Assembly: GCA_002363385.1 (NCBI GenBank) | Contig: DEVL01000006.1 | Span: 62,001 to 126,000 of the forward strand | Source of the DNA: Stenotrophomonas maltophilia | Lineage (GTDB): Bacteria; Pseudomonadota; Gammaproteobacteria; Xanthomonadales; Xanthomonadaceae | Length of the DNA: 64,000 nucleotides | Direction: 5' to 3' | Shown: positions 8,866 through 16,697 of the stretch, piece by piece | Position numbering within the stretch: position 1 is the stretch's first letter | Layout: the number at the start of each line of letters is the position of its first letter | Made by a program: the position numbers and the translations under genes | Notes under the pieces: generated by a model | What the model saw: the letters and a program-made list of their open reading frames with translations, nothing else | Told to the model about the DNA's origin: nothing | Databases searched by the model: none

Positions 8866-9564
8866 ATGCACTTTGCCTCCCTGATCGGCCTGGCCGGCAT
8901 CCTCGGTGTCGCCACCGCGTCCGCCCAGCCCGCCGCCGAGCCGGCTCACCCGACCATCCGCCACATGGCGGGCGCGCAGGACGCGAGCGCATTGCCGGCT
9001 GGCAAGACCGCGTTGCTGGTGATCGATTTCCAGAACGAATACTTCGCTGGTGGCCGCATGCCCATCCCTGACGGCGATGCCGCCCTGGCCCAGACCCGCC
9101 GCCTGGTGGACTTCGCCGATGCCCACAAGATCCCGGTCATCCACGTCCAGCACGTTCTTCCGGCTGGCGCGCCGCTGTTCGCCGAAGGCAGCCGCACGGT
9201 CCAGTTCCACCCGCAGATGCAGCCGCGTAAGGGCGAGCAAGTGATCGCCAAGGACAACGTCAGCGTGTTCGCCGGTGCCTCCGGCCCGGTGCTGGAGCAG
9301 GCGCTCAAGGAGGCCGGAATCGACACGCTGATCATCGCCGGCCTGCAGACCCATGCCTGCGTCGCTGGTGCCGCCCGCGACGCCGCGCCGAGGGGCCTGA
9401 ACGTGATCGTCTCCTCCGATGCCACCGCGAGCCGCGATCTGGACCTGCACGATGGCAGCCAGGTCGGCCACGCCCTCCTGCACGCGGCAGCCCTGGCCAG
9501 CATCGAAGACACCTACGGCACCGTGCTGGGCACCGATCAGATCCTGGCGCTGCCGGTCGGCTGA
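8866..9564 (+). CDS. Secreted isochorismatase-family cysteine hydrolase
   Basis: A 232-aa protein with a signal peptide (MHFASLIGLAGILGVATASAQ) followed by the isochorismatase-like fold. The catalytic triad of the superfamily is visible: Asp in LLVIDFQNEYF, Lys in VIAKDNVSVF and Cys in LQTHACVAGAARDA. The substrate cannot be read from sequence, and nicotinamidase or other amidase activity is possible. The start at 8866 has AGGAG 7 bp upstream. A LysR regulator follows in the same direction 63 bp downstream and may control it. Confidence 0.85.
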   Translation: MHFASLIGLAGILGVATASAQPAAEPAHPTIRHMAGAQDASALPAGKTALLVIDFQNEYFAGGRMPIPDGDAALAQTRRLVDFADAHKIPVIHVQHVLPAGAPLFAEGSRTVQFHPQMQPRKGEQVIAKDNVSVFAGASGPVLEQALKEAGIDTLIIAGLQTHACVAGAARDAAPRGLNVIVSSDATASRDLDLHDGSQVGHALLHAAALASIEDTYGTVLGTDQILALPVG

Positions 9565-9627
9565 GCCGCACCGGCCTTGTTATGCTGCCGGCACCGCCAC
9601 AGGTGCCAGCCGCTGCACGGGAGCGAG

Positions 9628-10551
9628 ATGGACCAGTTTTCCGCCATGAGGGCATTCCGCAGCATCGTCGATGCGGGCAGTTTCACCGCGGCCGCCGAGC
9701 GCCTGGACACGACCCATTCGTCGATGTCGCGGCAGTTGCGCCAGCTGGAGGCGCATCTGGGTTCACGCCTGCTCGACCGCAACAGCCGGCGCCTGATGCT
9801 GACCGAAGCAGGGCGGGCCTACTACCACGATTGCGTGGACATCCTGGACCGGGTGGAGATCGCCGAGCAGCGGCTGCAGGCCGATCAGGACTCACCCAGT
9901 GGATTGCTGCGCGTCAGCGCGCCGTTGGTGATCGGCACGCTGGAACTCGCTCAATGGTTGCCTGCCTTTCTGGAGCAGTACCCCGGCATCGCGCTGGATC
10001 TGTCCTGCGATGATCGCCAGGTCGATCTGATCGGAGGCGGTTACGACATGGCCCTTCGCATTGCCGGGCCGTTGGCTGACAGTGCGTTGGTGGCGCGCGA
10101 ACTGGCTGTTACCGACATGGTGCTGGTGGCGTCGCCGCGCTACATCGCGCAATGGGGGCTGCCGCGCCAGCCAACGGATCTGGCCCGACATGCGCTGATC
10201 GGGTTTGCCGGCGCACGTGGGCCGGTGGCATGGTCACTGACCTCCGCACGCGGCGTGCAGAGCGAGATCCAACCGCAGGGCCGGCTGCGCGTGGATGCGA
10301 TCCCGGCGCTGTACGCGGCCGTGCTGGCGGGGCAGGGCATCGCCGCGTTCACTCGCCTGACCGTGCAGGACGATCTGCTGCATGGGCGCCTGGTGCGTGT
10401 TCTGCCTCAGCATCACGCCGGGCGGCGGCATTACTACGCGGTGTACCCGCACGCGCGCCAACTGGCGCCCAAGGTGCGCGCGCTGGCCGACTTCATGGCC
10501 CGGCACTACACCACGCTCCAGCAACGGCGTGCGGCCGTGCCGGAGGCATGA
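9628..10551 (+). CDS. LysR-family transcriptional regulator
   Basis: A 307-aa protein with an N-terminal winged helix (MRAFRSIVDAGSFTAAAERL ... SSMSRQLRQLEAHLGSRLLD) and a C-terminal periplasmic-binding-like effector domain. It belongs to the CrgA/DsdC-like group by its opening and by motifs such as YDMALRIAG. The ATG at 9628 has GGGAG upstream. Its neighbour, the secreted isochorismatase-fold hydrolase, is a plausible target. The effector is unknown. Confidence 0.92.
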   Translation: MDQFSAMRAFRSIVDAGSFTAAAERLDTTHSSMSRQLRQLEAHLGSRLLDRNSRRLMLTEAGRAYYHDCVDILDRVEIAEQRLQADQDSPSGLLRVSAPLVIGTLELAQWLPAFLEQYPGIALDLSCDDRQVDLIGGGYDMALRIAGPLADSALVARELAVTDMVLVASPRYIAQWGLPRQPTDLARHALIGFAGARGPVAWSLTSARGVQSEIQPQGRLRVDAIPALYAAVLAGQGIAAFTRLTVQDDLLHGRLVRVLPQHHAGRRHYYAVYPHARQLAPKVRALADFMARHYTTLQQRRAAVPEA

Positions 10552-10580
10552 AGAAGGCGCCTTGCGGCGCCTTCTTCATG
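10548..10580. terminator. Bidirectional terminator between lysR and yccA-like gene
   Basis: Perfect 14-bp inverted repeat (ATGAAGAAGGCGCC / GGCGCCTTCTTCAT, loop TTGC) spanning the lysR stop codon. A-rich and T-rich flanks serve both converging genes. Confidence 0.8.
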
Positions 10581-10598
10581 TCACTGCGGGTGCGTGGA

Positions 10599-11357
10599 TC
10601 AGCGCTGCTGGATCTTGGACAGCAGGCGCAGGAATTCCACGTACAGCCACACCAGCGTGACCATCAGGCCGAACGCGCCGTACCACTCCATGAACTTCGG
10701 CGCGCGCGCCTCGGCACCGGTTTCGATGAAGTCGAAATCCAGCACCAGGTTCAACGCCGCCACCACGACCACGAACAGGCTGAAGGCGATGCCCATCCAG
10801 CCGCCTTCGTGGATCATCGGGATGTTGATGTTGAAGAAGCTCAGCACGAACGAGGCCAGGTACAGCAGCGCGATGCCGCCGGTTGCCGCCACCACGCCCA
10901 GCTTGAAGTTCTCGGTGACCTTGATCAGGCCGCTGCGGTACACCGCCAGCATCACGAACATCGTGCCGAAGGTCAGCATCACCGCCTGCATCACGATGCC
11001 GGGGAACTTGGCATTGAACATCGCCGAGATCGCGCCGAGGAACAGGCCTTCGACCAGTGCATACATCGGTGCGGTGACCGGCGACCATTCCTTCTTGAAC
11101 ACGGTCACCAGGGCCAGTACCAGGCCGCCGATCGCACCAACCAGCGTGTACAGCATGGCGCTGGAGGTGGGCAGGCCGTTCGCATCGACCGACTGGCTCC
11201 ACGCGAAGGCGGCCGTCAGTACGGTCAGCAACAGCAACACGCCGGTCTTGTTGACGGTGCCGTTGATGGTCATCGCCTGATCGGGGCGGGCCACGACCGA
11301 GCCGCTGGCCAGGTCGAGGAAGGTGGACTCGGAAAGTGCGGGATTGCCGCTGCGCAT
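10599..11357 (-). CDS. Bax inhibitor-1 / YccA family membrane protein
   Basis: A 252-aa polytopic inner-membrane protein with about seven hydrophobic segments (for example GVLLLLTVLTAAFAW, IGGLVLALVTVF and GIALLYLASFVLSFF). This is typical of the BI-1/YccA family, whose members can form Ca2+-leak channels or modulate FtsH. The ATG at 11357 is backed by AAGGAG. A longer reading to 11492 lacks membrane-protein character. It ends convergently with the LysR gene. Confidence 0.9.
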   Translation of the reverse strand: MRSGNPALSESTFLDLASGSVVARPDQAMTINGTVNKTGVLLLLTVLTAAFAWSQSVDANGLPTSSAMLYTLVGAIGGLVLALVTVFKKEWSPVTAPMYALVEGLFLGAISAMFNAKFPGIVMQAVMLTFGTMFVMLAVYRSGLIKVTENFKLGVVAATGGIALLYLASFVLSFFNINIPMIHEGGWMGIAFSLFVVVVAALNLVLDFDFIETGAEARAPKFMEWYGAFGLMVTLVWLYVEFLRLLSKIQQR

Positions 11358-11464
11358 TGCCAATCTCCTTGATGGGGTAGGGGTTCGGCCCTCCGGCCGC
11401 TGCACCGAGCATAGCTGAAGCGGCCATCGGCCATCACGACATGTGAATTGATGTGTGAAAACCG

Positions 11465-11493
11465 TTGACAGATGCCATGCCGATTCCCACAAT
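11465..11493 (+). promoter_or_regulatory. Sigma-70 promoter for the tRNA cluster
   Basis: Perfect -35 TTGACA (11465-11470), 17-bp spacer, -10 CACAAT (11488-11493). It lies 42 bp ahead of tRNA-Pro and would drive Pro-Arg-His. Confidence 0.8.
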
Positions 11494-11535
11494 AGGCGGC
11501 TCTTTCGGGGGGAACCCCGGAGGGAAACAAACCGC

Positions 11536-11612
11536 CGGGGTATAGCGCAGTCTGGTAGCGCGCCTGCTTTGGGAGCAGGATGTCGGGGGTTCGAATCCCT
11601 CTACCCCGACCA
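11536..11612 (+). tRNA. tRNA-Pro (TGG)
   Basis: 77 nt with encoded CCA. Anticodon loop TTTGGGA gives TGG, and the T-arm reads GGGGGTTCGAATCCC. First gene of the tRNA cluster. Confidence 0.97.
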
Positions 11613-11657
11613 AGCCCGCTGCTCAAATCGGGATTGGAGTGCGACAATCCGGATCGA

Positions 11658-11734
11658 GCGCCCGTAGCTCAACTGGATAGAGCACCGGCCTTCTAAGCCG
11701 GCGGTTACAGGTTCGATTCCTGTCGGGCGCGCCA
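11658..11734 (+). tRNA. tRNA-Arg (TCT)
   Basis: 77 nt with encoded CCA. Acceptor GCGCCCG/CGGGCGC, and anticodon loop CTTCTAA giving TCT. Confidence 0.97.
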
Positions 11735-11769
11735 TTCGGTGCAAGCGGTAGGAAACAAGGTTTTCAGTG

Positions 11770-11846
11770 GTGGCTGTAGCTCAGTTGGTTAGAGTTCCGG
11801 ATTGTGATTCCGGTGGTCGGGGGTTCGAGTCCCCTCAGCCACCCCA
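11770..11846 (+). tRNA. tRNA-His (GTG)
   Basis: Acceptor GTGGCTG/CAGCCAC, anticodon loop TTGTGAT giving GTG, CCA encoded. The G at 11769 supplies the extra G-1 that pairs with discriminator C, as expected for tRNA-His. Confidence 0.97.
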
Positions 11847-11881
11847 CTGATTCAAACTGGTTCACCGAAAGTGAATCAGGG

Positions 11882-11909
11882 TTGCAAAAGGCAGCACACA
11901 CGCTACAAT
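11882..11909 (+). promoter_or_regulatory. Promoter for first tRNA-Lys copy
   Basis: TTGCAA (11882-11887), 16-bp spacer, TACAAT (11904-11909), ending 17 bp before the tRNA. Confidence 0.65.
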
Positions 11910-11926
11910 GTGCGCCTGAGTTTTCA

Positions 11927-12002
11927 GGGCTGTTAGCTCAGTTGGTAGAGCAGTTGACTCTTAATCAATAGGTCCAAGGTTCGAATCCTTGACAGCCCAC
12001 CA
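11927..12002 (+). tRNA. tRNA-Lys (CTT), copy 1
   Basis: 76 nt with encoded CCA. Anticodon loop CTCTTAA gives CTT. Identical to the copy at 12163-12238. Confidence 0.97.
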
Positions 12003-12008
12003 AGACAG

Positions 12009-12038
12009 AAGCCGCCTGGTCCGCCAGGCGGCTTTTTT
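12009..12038 (+). terminator. Terminator after tRNA-Lys copy 1
   Basis: AAGCCGCCTGG / GCCAGGCGGCTT hairpin followed by a T-run. The same sequence follows copy 2. Confidence 0.9.
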
Positions 12039-12116
12039 CTTGTTCGAGACACGCGTTGAATGGTCTGGCAGCTGCACGCCCACGGAAGCCCTTCGTCATC
12101 CATTCAAACAAAACCC

Positions 12117-12146
12117 TTGCGTCGCGTGCAGGAAACCCTGCATAAT
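12117..12146 (+). promoter_or_regulatory. Promoter for second tRNA-Lys copy
   Basis: TTGCGT (12117-12122), 18-bp spacer, CATAAT (12141-12146), 16 bp before the tRNA. It differs from the promoter of copy 1, so the duplication did not carry the promoter or the two have since diverged. Confidence 0.55.
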
Positions 12147-12162
12147 TCGCCTCCCGATTTTC

Positions 12163-12238
12163 GGGCTGTTAGCTCAGTTGGTAGAGCAGTTGACTCTTAA
12201 TCAATAGGTCCAAGGTTCGAATCCTTGACAGCCCACCA
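12163..12238 (+). tRNA. tRNA-Lys (CTT), copy 2
   Basis: Identical 76-nt copy of the tRNA at 11927-12002, including CCA and the following terminator. Confidence 0.97.
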
Positions 12239-12244
12239 AGACAG

Positions 12245-12274
12245 AAGCCGCCTGGTCCGCCAGGCGGCTTTTTT
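12245..12274 (+). terminator. Terminator after tRNA-Lys copy 2
   Basis: Same hairpin and T-run as at 12009-12038. Tandem duplication of the tRNA plus terminator unit. Confidence 0.9.
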
Positions 12275-12449
12275 CTTGCCTGCGACGAACGACGTCGCCG
12301 CGGCGGGCATAGCTGAAATCCCCCTGAAACCAGGGCCGATCGCGTCATGTCACATCCCCAGGTTGCGCCCCAGTGCACGGATCGCAGGCCGCAATCGCGT
12401 TCCACTGATGTCTCCCGCGCCATCGGCGCATATCGAGAGACGTTCCGCC

Positions 12450-12725
12450 ATGAAGTCCATGTCCCTGGCCGCGCTTGTCGCGTCCGCAGTGGCGATCACC
12501 GCGAGCGCAGCACCGTCCCACGAACCGCCTGCACTGCATCGCGCGGGCATTGCCGATCACGCCGGTCATGCCACCACCGTCGCGCGTCGTGATCTGGGCC
12601 CCGGCGAGTTCCGCCCCGCGCTTCCGCTCGCCAGTGCGCAGCTCGAGGTGCGCCTGCCGACCGTCATCCACACCGGCACGCGAGAGCCGGAACTGACGCC
12701 GGCGCGTCCCGTCGGCGCGCGTTGA
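12450..12725 (+). CDS. Small secreted protein of unknown function
   Basis: 91 aa opening with a signal peptide (MKSMSLAALVASAVAITASA, cleavage after ASA). The mature part is rich in His, Pro and Arg, with no domain I recognise. The ATG at 12450 follows GAGAG. A 14-bp-stem hairpin sits just after the stop, and the gene lies between tRNA-Lys and tRNA-Leu. It is a plausible small periplasmic protein, but its reality rests only on the signal peptide, codon usage and terminator. Confidence 0.5.
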   Translation: MKSMSLAALVASAVAITASAAPSHEPPALHRAGIADHAGHATTVARRDLGPGEFRPALPLASAQLEVRLPTVIHTGTREPELTPARPVGAR

Positions 12726-12731
12726 CGGGTG

Positions 12732-12762
12732 GGCGGAGAGCGGCAACGTGCCGCTCTCCGCC
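12732..12762 (+). terminator. Hairpin after small secreted protein gene
   Basis: Perfect 14-bp arms (GGCGGAGAGCGGCA / TGCCGCTCTCCGCC) with ACG loop, starting 7 bp after the stop codon. The T-run is weak. Confidence 0.6.
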
Positions 12763-12835
12763 TCGTTAAGCAACATGACGACCTTCCGCTTTCCGGCCGC
12801 GCCTGCAACAATGCGCGCCTGAGGTGATCAGACCA

Positions 12836-12920
<85 letters not shown>

Positions 12921-13153
12921 GTGCAGGGCATTTTTGCCGGCACCATGACCATGGACACGCCCCCGATCGGGGAGACGGCCACATGCTGGCCCCCTGGCGG
13001 CCCCGAGCGTTCTCGGCCCGCGCTGGCGGCGCTGGCGTTTATCGGCGAAACTACAGGGCTGCGGCGGGCATGCGCGTCCACGACCCCGCGTCCAAAACCC
13101 GTTTCATCCATCACATCGTGCCGGGGCCCATGCCGCCGGTGGCAGGAGTCAAC

Positions 13154-14446
13154 ATGCAAGCTTCGATCGAATCCACTGGCAATCTGGAACGCCGCCTGAC
13201 CTTCTCGCTGCCGGAAGACCGTCTGCAGACGCACATCAGCGGCCGTCTGGGCGAAATCGCCCGCACCACGCGCATCAAGGGCTTCCGCCCGGGCAAGGTG
13301 CCGGCCAAGGTGATCGAGCAGCGTTTCGGCCAGCAGGTCCGCAGCGAAGCCGTCGACGGCCTGCTGCGTGAGACCTTCGATGCCGCCCTGCGCGAGCACG
13401 AGCTGCGCATCGCCGGCACCCCGCGCATCGACAAGGGCGAAGGCGAGCTGTCCTTCGTGGCCACCGTCGAGCTGGTGCCGGACTTCGGCGACGTGGACGT
13501 CAGCAAGCTGACCGTGATCCGCCACACCGCCGAGATCAACGACGCCGACATCGACCAGATGATCACCAACCTGCGCGAGCAGCGCCGCAGCTGGAGCCCG
13601 GTCACCCGTGGCGCCCAGGACGGTGATCTGGTCGCCCTGGAAACCTGGTCGCAGGCCGGCGATGAGCGCCTGCCGGCCGAAGGCACCGAAAAGGGCAGCG
13701 TGATCGTGGGCCAGGGCATGATGTTCGAGCAGATCGAGCAGGGCCTGGTCGGTCTGACCGCCGGTGAAGAAAAGACCCTGGACGTCGAGTTCCCGGCCGA
13801 TTGGCGCGTCCCCGCGCTGGCCGGCAAGCAGGTCAAGGTCACCGTCAAGGCGGTGGACGTGTCCGCGCCGGTGCTGCCGGAAGTCGATGCCGAGTTCATC
13901 AAGAGCTTCGGCGTGAAGGGCGGCGACGTGGAGCAGTTCCGCAAGGACATCCGCGCCAACCTGGAGCGTGAGCTCAAGGGTGCCCTGATGAACCGCCTGC
14001 GCCGCGAAGTCGGCGAGCAGCTGATTGCCGCCTACGCCTCGGTGGAAATGCCGCCGCGCCTGGTCGAGAACGAAGCCCGCGCCATGCTGGCCCAGCAGAT
14101 CGATCAGATCCGCCGCAGCGGCCGCAACCCGGGCGACGTCCCGGCTGATGCCCATGAAGGCTTCAAGGACGCCGCTGCCAAGCGCGTGCTGGTCGGCCTG
14201 CTGGTCGGTGAAGTGGCGCGCAGGAATGACCTGCGCCTGGACCCGAAGCGCCTGAATGAAACCATGCGCCTGATCGCCTCGACCTACGAAGAGCCGGAGC
14301 AGGTCATTGAGATGTACCGCAATGACCCCCAGCTGATGACTGGGCTGCAGAATCGCGTGATGGAAGAGCAGGTGATCGATTGGATCGCCGAGCGCGCCCA
14401 GCACACCGAAGAGAAGCTGTCGTTCCAGGACGCGATCCGCCAGTAA
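13154..14446 (+). CDS. tig: Trigger factor
   Basis: Ribosome-associated chaperone and FKBP-type prolyl isomerase, 430 aa. The ribosome-binding N domain contains the signature TRIKGFRPGKVP. The PPIase domain holds DGDLVALETWSQ and VEFPADWRVPALAGK, and a helical C-terminal chaperone domain follows. The ATG at 13154 has AGGAG 6 bp upstream. It is the first gene of the conserved tig-clpP-clpX-lon-hupB-ppiD series. Confidence 0.97.
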   Translation: MQASIESTGNLERRLTFSLPEDRLQTHISGRLGEIARTTRIKGFRPGKVPAKVIEQRFGQQVRSEAVDGLLRETFDAALREHELRIAGTPRIDKGEGELSFVATVELVPDFGDVDVSKLTVIRHTAEINDADIDQMITNLREQRRSWSPVTRGAQDGDLVALETWSQAGDERLPAEGTEKGSVIVGQGMMFEQIEQGLVGLTAGEEKTLDVEFPADWRVPALAGKQVKVTVKAVDVSAPVLPEVDAEFIKSFGVKGGDVEQFRKDIRANLERELKGALMNRLRREVGEQLIAAYASVEMPPRLVENEARAMLAQQIDQIRRSGRNPGDVPADAHEGFKDAAAKRVLVGLLVGEVARRNDLRLDPKRLNETMRLIASTYEEPEQVIEMYRNDPQLMTGLQNRVMEEQVIDWIAERAQHTEEKLSFQDAIRQ

Positions 14447-14463
14447 GCGGCCCGCGTTTTACG

Positions 14464-14483
14464 CCCCGCGCCCCGGCGCGGGG
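14464..14483 (+). terminator. Hairpin between tig and clpP
   Basis: GC-rich inverted repeat (CCCCGCGCC/GGCGCGGGG) followed by TTGTT, 30 bp before clpP. A partial terminator that may limit read-through from tig. Confidence 0.6.
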
Positions 14484-14512
14484 TTGTTCCCCCCAAAATA
14501 GGTGCCTCACTA

Positions 14513-15139
14513 ATGGACAACCGAACCACAGCCCTGAACATGGTTCCGATGGTGGTCGAACAGACCAGCCGCGGCGAGCGCGCCTATGACATCTATTCGC
14601 GCCTGTTGAAAGAGCGTCTGATCTTCCTCGTGGGCCCGATCGACGATCACATGGCCAACGTGGTGGTGGCGCAGCTGCTGTTCCTGGAAGCGGACAACCC
14701 GGAAAAGGACATCAGCATCTACATCAACTCGCCCGGTGGCGTGGTCACCGCCGGCATGGCGATCTACGACACCATGCAGTACATCAAGCCGGACGTGAGC
14801 ACCATCTGCGTCGGCCAGGCCGCCTCCATGGGCGCCCTGCTGCTGGCCTCGGGTGCGGCCGGCAAGCGCTATGCACTGCCGAACTCGCGCGTGATGATCC
14901 ACCAGCCGCTGGGCGGCTTCCAGGGTCAGGCCACGGACATCGACATCCATGCCCGCGAAATCCTGACCCTGCGTTCGCGCTTGAACGAAGTGCTGGCCAA
15001 GCACACCGGCCAGTCGCTGGAGACCATCGCCCGGGATACCGAGCGCGACAACTTCAAGAGCGCGGCCGATGCCGTGGCCTACGGCCTGGTCGATCAGGTC
15101 CTGGAGCGTCGTCCGGAAGAGTCGATCCAGCCGGCGTAA
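14513..15139 (+). CDS. clpP: ATP-dependent Clp protease proteolytic subunit
   Basis: Serine peptidase that forms the ClpXP chamber, 208 aa. The catalytic Ser lies in VGQAASMGALLL and the His in RVMIHQPLGGFQG, with the Asp in the ARDTERDN region. The processing propeptide precedes MVPMVVEQ. clpX follows 126 bp downstream. Confidence 0.98.
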   Translation: MDNRTTALNMVPMVVEQTSRGERAYDIYSRLLKERLIFLVGPIDDHMANVVVAQLLFLEADNPEKDISIYINSPGGVVTAGMAIYDTMQYIKPDVSTICVGQAASMGALLLASGAAGKRYALPNSRVMIHQPLGGFQGQATDIDIHAREILTLRSRLNEVLAKHTGQSLETIARDTERDNFKSAADAVAYGLVDQVLERRPEESIQPA

Positions 15140-15265
15140 GGTTGTGCCAGGCCGGGAAACCGGCTTGTTTCCACCGGGTCGGGCAGGACTGGCGTCCTCC
15201 TGACCCTGTGCTATTCTCGAATCGAACCCCCGTTCAGTCGGGTGGGGTAACTGGGTAAGCGAAGC

Positions 15266-16555
15266 ATGAGCGAAGACCGCCAAGGTCGTTCCACGGACAC
15301 CGGCAAGATCCTCTACTGCTCTTTCTGCGGAAAGAGCCAGCATGAGGTGCGCAAGCTGATTGCGGGTCCGAGCGTGTTCATCTGCGATGAATGCGTCGAG
15401 CTGTGCAACGACATCATCCGTGAGGAGCTGGAGGAGAAGGCGCAGTCGGCCCGCAGTTCGCTGCCCAAGCCGCGCGAGATCCTCGAGGTCCTGGACCAGT
15501 ACGTGATCGGGCAGAACCGCGCCAAGCGGACCCTGGCCGTGGCCGTATACAACCATTACAAGCGCATCGAGAGCCGCCAGAAGAACGACGAGGTCGAACT
15601 GGCGAAGTCGAACATCCTGCTGGTCGGTCCGACCGGTTCGGGCAAGACGCTGCTGGCCGAAACCCTGGCCCGCCTGCTCAATGTGCCGTTCACCATGGCC
15701 GACGCCACCACGCTGACCGAAGCCGGTTACGTGGGCGAAGACGTGGAGAACATCATCCAGAAGCTGCTGCAGAAGTGCGACTACGACGTCGAGAAGGCAC
15801 AGCAGGGCATCGTCTACATCGATGAAATCGACAAGATCTCGCGCAAGAGCGAGAACCCGTCGATCACCCGCGATGTGTCCGGCGAAGGCGTCCAGCAGGC
15901 CCTTCTGAAGCTGATCGAAGGCACCGTGGCCAGCGTGCCGCCGCAGGGCGGTCGCAAGCACCCGCAGCAGGAATTCCTGCAGGTGGACACCAAGAACATC
16001 CTGTTCATCTGTGGCGGCGCGTTTGCCGGCCTCGACAAGGTGATCCAGCAGCGTTCGAACGATTCGGGCGGCATCGGGTTCGGTGCCAAGGTGAAGAGTT
16101 CCGAGCGCAAGCAGGAAGTGGGCAAGATCCTGGCCGAAGTCGAGCCGGAAGATCTGATCAAGTTCGGCCTGATTCCGGAGTTCGTCGGCCGCCTGCCGGT
16201 CGTGGCGACGCTGGAAGAGCTGGACGAGGCCGCCCTGGTGCGCATCCTCACCGAGCCGAAGAACGCCATCACCAAGCAGTTCAAGAAGCTGTTCGAGATG
16301 GAGCACGTCGAGCTGGAGTTCCGTCCGGACGCACTGGCCGCCATTGCCCGCAAGGCGCTCAAGCGCAAGACCGGTGCCCGCGGCCTGCGTACGATCGTCG
16401 AATCGGTCCTGCTGGACACCATGTATGACCTGCCCTCGGCAGAGAACGTCAGCAAGGTGGTGGTGGACGAATCGGTGATCGAGCACAAGTCCGAACCGTA
16501 CCTGATCTACCAGACGCCACCGGCGCCTGAACAGAAGGCGGCTGGCGCTGAATAA
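15266..16555 (+). CDS. clpX: ClpX unfoldase subunit
   Basis: AAA+ unfoldase that feeds substrates to ClpP, 429 aa. The N-terminal C4 zinc finger is CSFCGKSQ ... ICDECVELC. Walker A is GPTGSGKTLLAE and Walker B is IVYIDEIDKI. The pore loop GYVGEDVE and the sensor motif KTGARGLR are present. The transcript ends at a terminator that also contains the -10 box of a probable lon heat-shock promoter. Confidence 0.98.
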   Translation: MSEDRQGRSTDTGKILYCSFCGKSQHEVRKLIAGPSVFICDECVELCNDIIREELEEKAQSARSSLPKPREILEVLDQYVIGQNRAKRTLAVAVYNHYKRIESRQKNDEVELAKSNILLVGPTGSGKTLLAETLARLLNVPFTMADATTLTEAGYVGEDVENIIQKLLQKCDYDVEKAQQGIVYIDEIDKISRKSENPSITRDVSGEGVQQALLKLIEGTVASVPPQGGRKHPQQEFLQVDTKNILFICGGAFAGLDKVIQQRSNDSGGIGFGAKVKSSERKQEVGKILAEVEPEDLIKFGLIPEFVGRLPVVATLEELDEAALVRILTEPKNAITKQFKKLFEMEHVELEFRPDALAAIARKALKRKTGARGLRTIVESVLLDTMYDLPSAENVSKVVVDESVIEHKSEPYLIYQTPPAPEQKAAGAE

Positions 16556-16596
16556 TCAGTTCAAGTAATTGAATTGATAGAATTTTTTCAGAACAG

Positions 16597-16623
16597 CTTG
16601 CATCTAGAAGCCGATGGCCCCAT
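16597..16623 (+). promoter_or_regulatory. Candidate sigma-32 promoter of lon
   Basis: CTTGCA (16597-16602), 15-bp spacer, CCCCAT (16618-16623), close to the heat-shock consensus CTTGAA-N13-15-CCCCAT. The -10 element falls in the left arm and loop of the clpX terminator. lon is a classical RpoH target and starts 75 bp downstream. Confidence 0.5.
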
Positions 16624-16645
16624 AACGAGGCCATCGGCTTTTTTT
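16608..16645 (+). terminator. Rho-independent terminator of clpX
   Basis: AAGCCGATGGCC / GGCCATCGGCTT with a 9-nt loop and seven further T residues, located 52 bp after clpX. Confidence 0.93.
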
Positions 16646-16697
16646 GTATCCGGGCGAGGCGCCCGGAGGCCATCCCCACTGTTCCACTGGAGCCCAC

